A stretch of DNA of 64,000 nt from Adiantum capillus-veneris (Eukaryota > Streptophyta > Polypodiopsida > Polypodiales > Pteridaceae), in contig CM043962.1 of the NCBI GenBank assembly GCA_014529385.2, positions 123,062,470-123,126,469 on the forward strand, given 5' to 3'. Of the stretch, positions 19,701-27,420 are shown piece by piece (the stretch's first letter is position 1; each line of letters opens with the position of its first letter). A model generated the notes under the pieces. It saw only the letters and a program-made list of their open reading frames with translations, ran no database searches and was not told where the DNA came from. The position numbers were made by a program, and so were the translations under genes.

Positions 19701-21837
19701 TCTGGGACACATTGTCTCAAAGGATGGTGTCAGAATGGATCCTGCAAAAGTCGAAGCGATCAAGTCATGGCCAAATTTGAAGACGGTGCATGATGTCCGA
19801 AGCTTTTTGGGACTATGCTCCTATTACAGAAGGTTTATCCGAAATTTCGCTGAGATTGCTTCACCTTTACATGCTCTTCAAAAGAAGGCAGTCACCTTTA
19901 GATGGACACAAAAAGAGATTTCAGCTTTTAATCTCTTAAAGGAAAAGATGACTTCGGATCCAGTCATTGTGTTGCCAGATCTTAGGAAGTCATTTGTGGT
20001 CCAATGTGATGCCTGCGGTAGTAGCATTGGTGCTGTGCTAATGCAAGATGGCAGGGTAGTAGCCTATGAGAGCAGAATTTTGCAAGGGCCAGAGATGACC
20101 ATGCAGGTCTATGAGAAAGAGTTACTGGCTGTGATTCATGCGCTCTTAAGTTGGAAACACTACCTGCTAGGTGCAGATTTCGTTGTCCAAACGGATCATC
20201 AGACCTTGCGATACTTCTTGACACAGACAAAGTTATCTGAAAAGCATATGCGATGGGCAAATATCTTGTCCATGTTCCATTTTCAGATTGTGCATGTGGA
20301 AGGCAAGAAGAACGTTGTGGCCGATGCCTTGTCAAGGAAGCCACAAATTTCAGCTGTGTCGATTCCTTATCATCATGAACTTGATGATATGAGAGAACAG
20401 TATGCAAATGATGAAGATTTTGCAAGGGTCTTCGAGCAACTAATGGATGGACAACGTCATGAACACTATCTTCTTAAAGACGGGTTCATGATGATGCATG
20501 GCAGATTGTGTGTCACAAAGCCATTGCGACGCAAAGTTATGGAAGAGAGTCATGTCCCACCGTATGCAGGGCATCGTGGTATCGATGCTACAGTTAAAGC
20601 GGTTGAGACATTCTTCTATTGGCCTACATTGAGAAGGGATGTGGATGCCTTTGTGCGAGAATGCCTAATATGCCAAAAGGTCAAGTTTGACAGGCAAAAG
20701 GCACCAGGGTTATTGCAACCACTACCTATTCCAGATAAACCATGGGAAAGTATTGCTATGGATTTTATCTTTGATCTTCCAAGAACGCAGACAGGAAATG
20801 ATGGTATTTGGACCATTATTTGCAGATTCAGCAAACAGGCTCATTTTATTCCTGTCAGGAAGAAGATAAAGCCAGATCAGATGGCACGCTTGTTTATGAG
20901 CAATATTTTCAAGTATCATGGCATGCCACAGTCGATTATTAGCGACCGTGATCCACGCATGACTAGTTTGTTCTGGAAAGGCTTGTTTGAGAATATGGGC
21001 ACCACGCTCAAATTCTCTTCGTCATTTCATCCTCAAACAGATGGACAGTCAGAAGAGGCAAATTCTACTGTCCTAGATCTGCTGAAGTGCTATGTGTCAG
21101 AGCATAAAGGAAAGTGGGAGCAGTATTTGCCATTGGTGGAGTATGCATACAATAATACAGTGCATTCATCAACTGGCAAGGCACCTTTTGAAATAGTTGA
21201 AGGTGGCAAGAAAGTTCCTCCCATACTGCATACAAAGGACAAGATATTTGAAGCAGATAAGTATGTTCAGGACATGGATGAAATGTACAAGAAGGTCAAA
21301 GTGGCCTTAGAAAGGACTCAGGCAAAGCAAAAGAAAGCAGCTGATCGTCACCGTCGTGAAGTGGTATATTCACTTGGTGATTGGGTGCTTTTACGCTTTG
21401 AAAAGGCAAGGTTAAAGAAGATGAAGGGCAAGGAAAGAGTGTTTCCAAAGCTCAGCATGCGTTACTATGGGCCTTTTCAAGTGTGCGACATAATCAGTGA
21501 TGTTGCATATAGGCTGAAATTGCCTGACAGTTGGAAGATTCACAATGCGTTTCATGTGAGTCTTCTCAGACCCTATGTGGGTGATGTGCCAGAAGATATG
21601 CCAGCTGAAGATCAGCCGGAAGTCGAGGAACTTGACGAGATCTTGCTCCCTGAACAGATTTTGGCACACAAAGAAAGGAAAGTGAAAGGCAAGGTTGCTA
21701 GGCGTTACTTGGTAAAGTTCAGAAACTATCCACCAATGGATGCTAAGTGGATGGAAGAAGGTGAACTTGCAGAGTCACCAACTGTGTTATCACTCTACCT
21801 GGAAGCCTTCGATTTGCAACCTACCTTGACCCCTTGA
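16774..21837 (+). CDS. gag-pol: Element 3 Gag-Pol polyprotein (gag, protease, RT, RNase H, integrase, chromodomain)
   Basis: 1687 aa from the first ATG (MADRPDD), the start also used by element 2. The open frame extends 20 codons upstream without an ATG. Residues 1-280 are disordered; about 160-262 are Gly/Met/Gln/Asn/Phe-rich. Capsid-type gag spans about 282-440, and the zinc knuckle CFICEQPGHIAYNC starts at 520. The protease Asp is at about 590 in FFDPGAKANF (Pro instead of Ser/Thr). RT is about 790-960 with SRIDLKSGYHQ and FFDD (Asp 932-933). RNase H starts at about 1070 with Asp 1079. The integrase zinc finger is at about 1260-1303, and its D,D(35)E residues are Asp 1330, Asp 1391 and Glu 1427. 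A GPF module is followed by a chromodomain at about 1618-1681. There is no stop or frameshift between gag and pol, so it is a single-frame polyprotein needing proteolysis. It would act in cytoplasmic particles and then in the nucleus. Confidence 0.96.
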   Translation: MADRPDDVTEEVSSSQGQQTHEVGESSRPPQTDDDIFRTQLATAVAMFTQVMQNPRFLAFLQPPVPSQQVGSLDHIQKPVKARAQVIHTAQSMETPVHLTENMQSPQRMPKVQEQVAEMPVFQAVPIQPATFQQPIAGSNGQGSNLQAMQQVFPPPSVHPGYFGGGSVFQSMAGHAPGNQFYTPGTVFGGAQTMMPNPMYSVMGMQPGFQSTQGQFGMPQANFGMAGITNQQPNMAFPGQVNSGQGTQMNPNSVPMFQSLPYDNLTPLERPTPYKEGGKGVSFTTFTGFDDRKKALSFLQQFDKAYAGGNFTEASKVRKAATFLTGNAGQWWTTLLLQGQAPSTWIYFKQIFAAAWLSDDFEADVMTEWHQLNAATCRNLDDYNRKFWKALLPVTSYRFVPLTEQIEKYCCGLPKGLRKYCTKTKVTTLTQLIEVANTGNGLLKGEDCEFNTGVKAGSGKKNSAKKHVPNEAPKGTQESANTGKDKATAESEKGPAKKWKRRFPRKSEEQKKVLRTENKCFICEQPGHIAYNCPTKKRRADSEDKEDKKGKKPMAGLVPDMVGDKPNSDASELCRAWGKVRDQTVLIFFDPGAKANFISPELASKLGIRPEEMGYTAEAGLACPGHTEAVTPIIGKLRLHIQSYVDAEEFYIMPLDGCDVLLGIPWLFRVQGIMDAYNKKITVQSRGKTHILDVKLKGESIPTVSASVITSVMKKHLSAYLVFAREVSDCDESNLSVLDKERSMFLQQYSDCFSDSLPSQLPPERPEDHAIDLVPGSSPPNKPPYRVSAAQQKEIMGQVQELLEKGLIQPSSSPFCSPVLLVQKKDGSWRMCIDYRALNKNTIKNRFPIPRIDDIMDKLEGAAMFSRIDLKSGYHQIRIRSEDVHKTAFRTTFGLYEFLVMPFGLTNAPATFNRMMDRIFRPHQQFVGTFFDDMIVYSKNEEEHRHHLAIVFKELRSHRLLINAKKSEFFLEEIHFLGHIVSKDGVRMDPAKVEAIKSWPNLKTVHDVRSFLGLCSYYRRFIRNFAEIASPLHALQKKAVTFRWTQKEISAFNLLKEKMTSDPVIVLPDLRKSFVVQCDACGSSIGAVLMQDGRVVAYESRILQGPEMTMQVYEKELLAVIHALLSWKHYLLGADFVVQTDHQTLRYFLTQTKLSEKHMRWANILSMFHFQIVHVEGKKNVVADALSRKPQISAVSIPYHHELDDMREQYANDEDFARVFEQLMDGQRHEHYLLKDGFMMMHGRLCVTKPLRRKVMEESHVPPYAGHRGIDATVKAVETFFYWPTLRRDVDAFVRECLICQKVKFDRQKAPGLLQPLPIPDKPWESIAMDFIFDLPRTQTGNDGIWTIICRFSKQAHFIPVRKKIKPDQMARLFMSNIFKYHGMPQSIISDRDPRMTSLFWKGLFENMGTTLKFSSSFHPQTDGQSEEANSTVLDLLKCYVSEHKGKWEQYLPLVEYAYNNTVHSSTGKAPFEIVEGGKKVPPILHTKDKIFEADKYVQDMDEMYKKVKVALERTQAKQKKAADRHRREVVYSLGDWVLLRFEKARLKKMKGKERVFPKLSMRYYGPFQVCDIISDVAYRLKLPDSWKIHNAFHVSLLRPYVGDVPEDMPAEDQPEVEELDEILLPEQILAHKERKVKGKVARRYLVKFRNYPPMDAKWMEEGELAESPTVLSLYLEAFDLQPTLTP

Positions 21838-22410
21838 GTTTCAAAGCTACATGGATTGTCAGTGTGACAATGGCTTTTGAAACAAATGATGTACATGGTA
21901 TTTAAAGTGAGCTCAAATCAAATACCTGTTACATGAATGTTAGAGCTGTACAGATTGTCAGTTTGGCAATTGCTCTTATGGAATGTCCAAAAGTTTGGTT
22001 AGTGCTATAGAAGTGAGTATTTCTTGTCAGTTTGTCAAGCATACAATGATTGCTTCTATTCAGGAGTACATGTGTAACTGCATTCTTAAACTGTCGGTTT
22101 GGGTATGCTCGAAAGTGTTACGGGATCCAACGTGTACTATAAGACAGTGGCAAAATGTGCAGCTACCATTTTGTCATTGGAAAGTTAGTGACTCAAAGCA
22201 ATGGCAGAGTGCGAAGCTACCACTATGTCATTGGGACAGGGTTCACACGCAGGCAATACATGTGTCGACGAGGTGTTGAATACACCAGGGTTGACAATGA
22301 GCATGTATGTGTCGTACATGTGTCGACAGGTGTGGAATACATCAATGTTGACTAGGAGCTTGTACGACATAGATGCAAACGAGGACGTTTGAGATTTCAA
22401 GAGGGGGGTA
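21838..22410 (+). other. Element 3 3' untranslated region with direct repeats and polypurine tract
   Basis: About 570 bp without coding potential. Two internal duplications are visible: GCTACCATTTTGTCATTGG / GCTACCACTATGTCATTGG with a period of about 54 (22146-22240), and ACATGTGTCGAC..GGTGT..GAATACA with a period of about 58 (22259-22370). It ends TTTCAAGAGGGGGGTA (22395-22410), the likely plus-strand primer. Confidence 0.7.
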
Positions 22411-23887
22411 TGTCACCAGCGTGTGACTACTATCTATCCTTTTTGTTGATTTCTTTCTTATTATCTATTTACTTTCACTTTTTGGAAACACCCCTCGGGA
22501 AATCTAACTGCCCTGCATTGCATAGCTAGTGTGGAACTGTCCAGAGGGAGTCCGGGCCTGAGGGCAAGAGAGCACTAAGGTTGGACAAGGACTATGGTTA
22601 GCCAAGTGGGGTCATTGACTAGCCAAAGTGGAATCCTTTGCTACAGAGGCTACATTTCAGTTCTGGATGTGGCCGCAGTGTACAAAGAGGGTCGGATGAC
22701 CTAGAAAGATACAATGGCAGCATCTCCTAAAATTTAGGGAACTGCTATTTTGGGACCTGAAAATGTCTTCGCGTCATTACGTGCAGTTTGACATGGGGAT
22801 CATTTTGTTACTCTGTGGCCAAGTCAACAGAGGCTGCAGGTGAGATATTTTTAGACCCGAGGGTCTAAAGCGGGAAAATGCACAAATGAGTGACACTTGG
22901 CACTCTGAGGCCAGTTTACTACTTATAGAGAAGGCAAAAACGTGATTTATAGCTGGGAGGCTCATTTTGCAAGTCTCTGTCACAGGTTAAGAGCTATGGA
23001 GTGCTTGCTTTCCCTCTTATGCACAGTGCGGTGCCAGGAGTGATGCCCTGCACGCTACGCACTGCCCTCTCTCTCCCCTTTGGCAGTATGTTATGCCCCT
23101 CTAGTGGGCTTTTCATTTGACCAATGTACAGTTGTGTGGGTTCATGCGCGATTGTCGAGGCAAGAGCCTCTTGCACAGGTACTGGATTAGCTAGCGGCTA
23201 ATCCCCCCGCAGGTACAGGTGAATTCGGAGAGGTTTCACGCCAGAAATCTCGTCCAATTCAAAGGGCAAATAGCCCTACAGGTGCGGGAGCTCGAGGACT
23301 TGCTAGGGATGCGACCGGCACGCGAAACGGAGCCCGAAACAGTGAATTACAGCCTGCTGTGTATTTTTGCAGGTTTAGGGTTTTGGCCCTAAACGGACCC
23401 TAATACCCCCAGGAGGTTCGGGGACGCAAGGGGACCGCTGTACAGGCGATCTGGCGCATTTTCAGGGCTGAAAACAGAGAATCCAGCGTGCTGCAGATTC
23501 TCGCCAGGTTTTGTAAAGTGCCCGTATGCGTCGGGAAAGTATGTCAATGCGTGGGAATACTGACCGTGAAAGGTTCTAGTACAGTTATGCTGCCGAAATC
23601 GGGCTGGAACAGTGGAAATTCAGCCGAGTTTGTGCGGGGCAGCTTGTAGGAACCACAGCGTTTATTCCCTCTTTTGAACAATAAAGAAATACCGAAAGGG
23701 GCGCCTAAGTTAGGGGCCAATCTGGTGTCCGTCTACTCATACAGGTGCAATCTAGCAGCCTGTATCCCTCTCCCCTTTGTTGTGTCTTGAAAGTACAGGT
23801 AAAATAGACGACTAATAATGGGTGAAAGCTAAATCAAGGTTTAAAGTAAAGTCTACCGCCCTTTTTGGATTGAACAGGCCGGTTTCA
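22411..23887 (+). repeat. Element 3 3' LTR
   Basis: 1477 bp, nearly identical to 15191-16666. I see GATTGTCGAGG versus GATTGCCGAGG at about 23154 and one extra C at about 23205. Followed by GATAC. Confidence 0.95.
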
Positions 23888-23892
23888 GATAC

Positions 23893-24403
23893 CGTTGCAG
23901 ATTCCGGGTCTAAAGACGACTATGGTTTCTTTGATTCTTTGCTAGATGATGACATGCCAATTGCAAGTCATGAAGTGGCAGTTTCTGAAGATGATTTTGA
24001 AGAATTTTGGGATTTGTTATTGGAAGATGATTACAATCTCAAGCCAAAATCCTCTGGATTGATTCATAAAGTTGAAGTTACCCCATCTAAAGAGTGACTT
24101 GAGAATATTTCCTCTTCACCAAATATTTCGCAGTTATCGGAAGATCTTAAATCAGAAGTCTTACATCGCATGAAGAATTTTGAAGATCAATCTCTTGTGG
24201 CTGTCAACGTGATTATGCCAGATTCCTCAAAAGAGTCTTTGAATAATGCAATGACATGGGATATAGCAGTCAAAGCAAAAAGGTTTCGCAAGAAGCAAAG
24301 GTTCAAGACAAAGGTTTCAAATAAAGATTTTCGGAGATTCAATGCTTTTCCAGAGTTCTATCAACATCAGAAGTCATTCCTTCAACCAAGGCTCTTATTT
24401 TAA
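23893..24403 (+). pseudogene. Element B acidic ORF, part 2, ending at its purine tract
   Basis: After element 3 the host sequence resumes as VADSGSKDDYGFFDSLLDDD and EDDFEEFWDLLLEDDY, strongly acidic, to a TGA at 24095-24097. Without a long gap it continues in another frame with EDLKSEVLHRMKNFEDQS and a basic, aromatic C-terminus (RFRKKQRFKTKV and FPEFYQHQKSFLQPRLLF) to a TAA at 24401-24403. The purine tract starts two bases later, so this is the last ORF of element B. I recognise no RT, integrase or envelope domain. The function is unknown. Confidence 0.5.
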
Positions 24404-24414
24404 ATTGGAGGGAA

Positions 24415-24508
24415 TGTCACGATTGTGACTATGTTGCAGTATTACATCTACTCCTAGTTGCGGATACGCAAAGTGCCATGCCAAGGAGAACCCCTGTGCT
24501 TGGATGGT
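24415..24508 (+). repeat. Element B 3' LTR, first part
   Basis: It starts TGTCACGATTGTGAC after TTGGAGGGAA and is cut by element D at ATGGT. It continues from 26496. Confidence 0.65.
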
Positions 24509-25180
24509 TGTAACAGACTTGGACACTCCAAGTCGAGAATCTACCACGACACCACAAATAATCACTTCAAACAGTTCACAGTTCACACTTGAGGCCCGGC
24601 GGAGTTCCGTGCCTAGAGATATTGGCCCCAAAGACGGGTGCCTCCTTTCGATATTTCTTTTTGTATTGATCTGTGTTCAAAGTACAAGAGTGCGGGCAGG
24701 CGCTCACACTCGGACTCTGCGTCCAGATGCTCTGAGTTGTGAGAGGCCAACCCGCATATTTAAAGGTTACAAAGGGATGCTAAAAGCAGAGCCCCCAAAA
24801 GCTTCAAAAGCTGAAAATTTAAAAGCTTTGAAAATAAATCAAAAAGAGTTTCTCTTTCAAGGTCTCTTGAGCCCCTAAATAAAGCAAAAGCTAGCTCTCT
24901 CTCTCTTGCAATTGCGTAGAAAAGCAAAAGACCAAAAGATGTTGCAAAAACTGCTATCTATCCGTGAAATGCGCCGCAAATCGCGTAGGTTTGTACATGC
25001 TACCACGTGTCAGCAGGGCGTCCGTACTGTAAGCCACGTCAGTAGTGCCACGTCACATTTTGTCGGTAATTTCCGGAACTACTACCACGGGTGTGTGTGT
25101 GAGTACTAGGCAGCCACGTGACCCCTTTTCTGCGGGCAGTGTATGTGTGTTCCGGGTAGCCACGCCACGAGTTTGTGACA
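24509..25180 (-). repeat. Element D 3' LTR (672 bp)
   Basis: On the minus strand it runs TGTCACAAACTCGTGGCG to TGTTACA. Several CCACGT boxes (25003-25008, 25033-25039, 25047-25053, 25113-25119) lie in the promoter half. The AAATATCGAAAGGAGGCACC variant of the shared box lies at about 24640-24660. Confidence 0.85.
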
Positions 25181-25208
25181 TACCCCCCTCTTGAAAGCAT
25201 TGTAATTG
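25181..25208 (-). other. Element D polypurine tract
   Basis: The minus strand reads ATGCTTTCAAGAGGGGGGTA up to the LTR start. It is the same tract as in element C before 14376. Confidence 0.65.
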
Positions 25209-25487
25209 TGTCACAAACTAGTGCCAGTACACACACACACCCGCCCTACTGCTGTCCCGCTGAATTGCAGTGTACGACTCTCGTTGAAAATGCTGAGTGT
25301 ACGGACTGACACGTGGCTGGCAGTGTACGGAAGGCAAGGTGTTGCGTGGGCTGTTTTTCTACGCAAAGGGCTTGAAATTCTACGTAGCCTTTGGGCGATG
25401 CTTTTTGGCTACGCGATCTCAAATAGAGAGAGAAAGCTACGTAATGTTTTTAAGCCTTGCTTTAAACACCATAAGAGGCTTGTGAGA
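25209..25487 (+). repeat. Plus-strand LTR-start fragment inside element D
   Basis: TGTCACAAACTAGTGCCAGT is an LTR start in the opposite orientation to D. It is followed by CA repeats, ACACGTGGC and further promoter-like sequence. It stands head-to-head with D's own 3' LTR, 28 bp apart. Beyond about 25487 the minus-strand gag resumes, so only the U3 part was captured. No convincing target duplication was found. Confidence 0.5.
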
Positions 25488-26255
25488 GGTAAAGAAGAAA
25501 TAAAAAGCCTCTTGAATTTCAGCCATTTAATTGGCAGTCTTGTTTAATAGAAGCGTGGACCACCAAGTTCGAGCATTCCCCTTAAAAGTAAGAGGCAGAT
25601 CTTCGAATCTTAAGAGTGCTCTGTACAAAAGACAAAGCCTTCGAAGCATCTCTACAACTTGAAATTGTGTCAAATTTAATTGACTGTCCACCTTCCTTAA
25701 ACTCTCAAACTTTCTTGCTTTTGTTTTCCAGAAAGTCATACTGCTGTCATCAGAGTCCGAACTGTCTGTAGACGAGTCCTTTGTAGAACTGTCACTCACG
25801 GGGCGAGATTTAGACTTCTTTGCCTTTTTCTTTCCCTTTCCAAAGCGTTGCTTTTTGCCTTTTCTGTCTTCTTCGCTCGAGTCAAATGAGCTAGAAGAAC
25901 TATCAGAAGAAGAAGAAGAAGAAGAAGTGGGTACTCAAATCGAACACGCTTCTTTTGCTTTCTTGCCTTTTCAAATGTAGGCTGACGACCCAAATAACCC
26001 GAGAAGTCAGTGCCTTTCTTCTGCTTTTTGCCATGCTTTTATCTTTGTTTTATGCGTCAAAAAGCTGAGCAATTCGTGCACCAACCACCTCTTCTAATTC
26101 TTTCTCTGTATACTTCTTGGGAGTAGGAGGTTTCTTAAGAGCAGATTTGCGGGGTGGTTTTGTGGTTTTCTGCCACTGCGTGTGCACCTCATCTAAAGAA
26201 GTCTAGCTCATATATTTTGCCAATTTCGGGTCCTTGGCAAAATTAAGCATCATCT
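25488..26255 (-). pseudogene. Element D gag remnant
   Basis: On the minus strand the pieces are AKDPKLAKYMS, KSALKKPPTPKKYTEKELEE, a Lys-rich region, a Ser/Asp-rich region (SDSSTKDSSTDSSDSDDSS), and a capsid part including FKGNARTWWSTLLL then a segment homologous to WLKFKRLF of element C. Stops and frame changes are frequent. The order matches the gag at 58380-59520. The part after the capsid middle is missing. Confidence 0.7.
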
Positions 26256-26490
26256 TTGTTGAAACTGCTGCCTGTTCGTGGAATGCGCCGCAAATCGCGG
26301 AGGTCCGTACATGCTGCCACATGTCAGTAGAGCGTGCGTACTGTAAGCCACGTCAGTAGTGCCACATACATTCTGCTCGTAATTTCCGAGACTGCTGCCA
26401 CGTGTGTGTGTGAGTACTAGGCAGCCACGTCATCCCTTTTCAGCGGGTAGTGTATGTGTGTTCCAGGTAGCACGTCACCAGTTTGTGACA
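26256..26490 (-). repeat. Element D 5' LTR remnant
   Basis: It matches the first about 235 bp of D's 3' LTR (GAATGCGCCGCAAATCGCG and ACTGTAAGCCACGTCAGTAG are shared on the plus strand). It then joins gag directly, with no U5 or primer site. Confidence 0.75.
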
Positions 26491-26495
26491 ATGGT

Positions 26496-26870
26496 CACGA
26501 CCCTTCGCTCTACGGTTGCGACTCTTCGTCCAATGGTTGCAGCTCTTCGCCGAAAGGATGCGTCTTTACGTCTAAAGTGGCGTCGCGTCTCTTCACCATG
26601 AGACATGTCTTTTCATTTGTGCCTCTTCGTCTCCTATATAAGGAGCCTATTGTACTTAGTTTTCAAGCATGCATTCAAGCAATCAAACACACATTCAGTC
26701 GCTTGAGTCTCAATTTGATCTTAAGTATGAAGTTTTAAGTCTTAATTATAGGATTAGCACCACTAATCCTCACAAAAACTCACCATTTCATTGCACTCTG
26801 CTTGAGAAAAGATTGGAGATTGGATCACCTTGAATACATTGGTGAAGTCTCTTGAACAAAAGATGACATC
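26496..26870 (+). repeat. Element B 3' LTR, second part, with TATA box and hairpin
   Basis: This is the continuation of the LTR interrupted by D. TATATAAGG (26636-26644) is a good TATA box. A GGATTAG/CTAATCC stem with a 5-nt loop lies at 26751-26769. The right end could not be fixed; about 26870 is a guess. Confidence 0.5.
26635..26644 (+). promoter_or_regulatory. TATA box in element B LTR
   Basis: CTATATAAGG lies in the middle of the LTR, as expected for an LTR promoter. Confidence 0.5.
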
Positions 26871-26892
26871 AAACATGTGGTGTCACAAAGTG

Positions 26893-26989
26893 ATGATGTG
26901 GAATGACCTAAAGGACAGACTACGGAAAGAGGTCACAGCCCTGTTGAAAGATGCAGAAGAAGTTGTAGAACCAAACCGAGAGGGCAAAT
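26893..26989 (+). other. Possible upstream exon of the 28333 host gene
   Basis: An open stretch reads MMWNDLKDRLRKEVTALLKD and then AEEVVEPNREGK, followed by AAAT|GTTAAAG, a donor-like site. The charged helical style fits the exons at 28333 and 28613. However, the splice phase does not match 28333 directly, so either another exon lies between, the copy is broken, or this is coincidence. Confidence 0.3.
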
Positions 26990-27094
26990 GTTAAAGGACA
27001 CCCAATTTCATAATTTGTACCAACTTATGGGGTACTGTCTGATGAGGCCAGAAGGGACAAAGGCTAAAAAGATTAAGACTGGCGCAAAGGATTG

Positions 27095-27420
27095 ATGACG
27101 TAGCAGTAGGACGGATCCCCCCAATTCACGCTATTGACGTGGCTGCCATATGGATTTCTGCGAATCGCGTTGCTAACGTGGCGCACCCGTACGGAATTTC
27201 TGTGATCTGCGCTGACCAGCTTTTGGGACCAAGATGCTTTTATACTTGAAGCTCTTCATTTACACTGCTTTTGGGAAGGCCCAAGGCCTATAAATAAATT
27301 GCCAGAGCCTTAATCTCAGGTGGAATCCAGAGTAGCTTGGGAGCACTCCGGAGACGAGGACCCACGGACATTGTACTTTGTGAAGCATTAATAATGGGTG
27401 CACCCTAAAAGTAAGATTTG
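27095..27420 (+). repeat. LTR fragment of the C/D family
   Basis: GACGTGGCTGCC, AACGTGGCGC, CAGCTTTTGGGACCAAGATGC and CTATAAATAAATT (TATA at about 27289) parallel the minus-strand fragment at 3851-4226 in the same order. The U5 box is degenerate (AATAATGGGTGCACCC). No internal region was identified. Confidence 0.55.

Larger units (their letters stand above)
15191..23887 (+). mobile_element. Element 3: complete, young Ty3/gypsy chromovirus
   Basis: 8697 bp with a perfect GATAC target duplication (15186-15190 and 23888-23892). The LTRs of 1476 and 1477 bp differ, as far as I can see, at only one substitution and one C-run length change. Order: LTR, tRNA-Glu-like primer site, one uninterrupted gag-pol ORF of 1687 aa, 3' untranslated region, purine tract, LTR. 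All catalytic motifs of protease (as DPG), RT, RNase H and integrase are present. The near-identical LTRs mean a very recent insertion. This is the best candidate in the window for a still-mobile element. Confidence 0.96.
24509..26490 (-). mobile_element. Element D: short non-autonomous LTR element, minus strand
   Basis: On the minus strand it starts TGTCACAAACTGGTGACGTG at 26490 and ends AGTCTGTTACA at 24509. A perfect ATGGT duplication lies at 24504-24508 and 26491-26495. It holds a 5' LTR of only about 235 bp, a gag remnant, an oppositely oriented LTR-start fragment, a purine tract and a full 672-bp 3' LTR. It is related to element C but the U3 regions differ. There is no pol. Like C, its 5' LTR breaks off after about 240 bp. 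Confidence 0.85.
4440..26870 (+). mobile_element. Element B: old LTR element that hosts the nested insertions
   Basis: The pieces of B become contiguous once the nested elements and one copy of each target duplication are removed: about 4440-4587, 14970-15190, 23893-24414, and a 3' LTR made of 24415-24508 plus 26496 to about 26870. The joins are supported by exact 5-bp duplications TTTTA, GATAC and ATGGT. A purine tract (TTGGAGGGAA, 24405-24414) immediately precedes TGTCACGATTG, the start of its 3' LTR. The 5' LTR was not found and no RT or integrase is visible in the surviving part. The outer limits are approximate. Confidence 0.55.

Noticed and set aside
25209-25530. Plus-strand solo LTR inserted in element D with AATTG duplication
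   Set aside because: The second AATTG (25529-25533) lies inside sequence that aligns with gag of element C, so the LTR fragment must end earlier, near 25487, and no duplication fits.
26893-26989. Direct splice from 26989 to exon 28333
   Set aside because: The phases do not add up to a codon (one base plus one base), so I did not join them.
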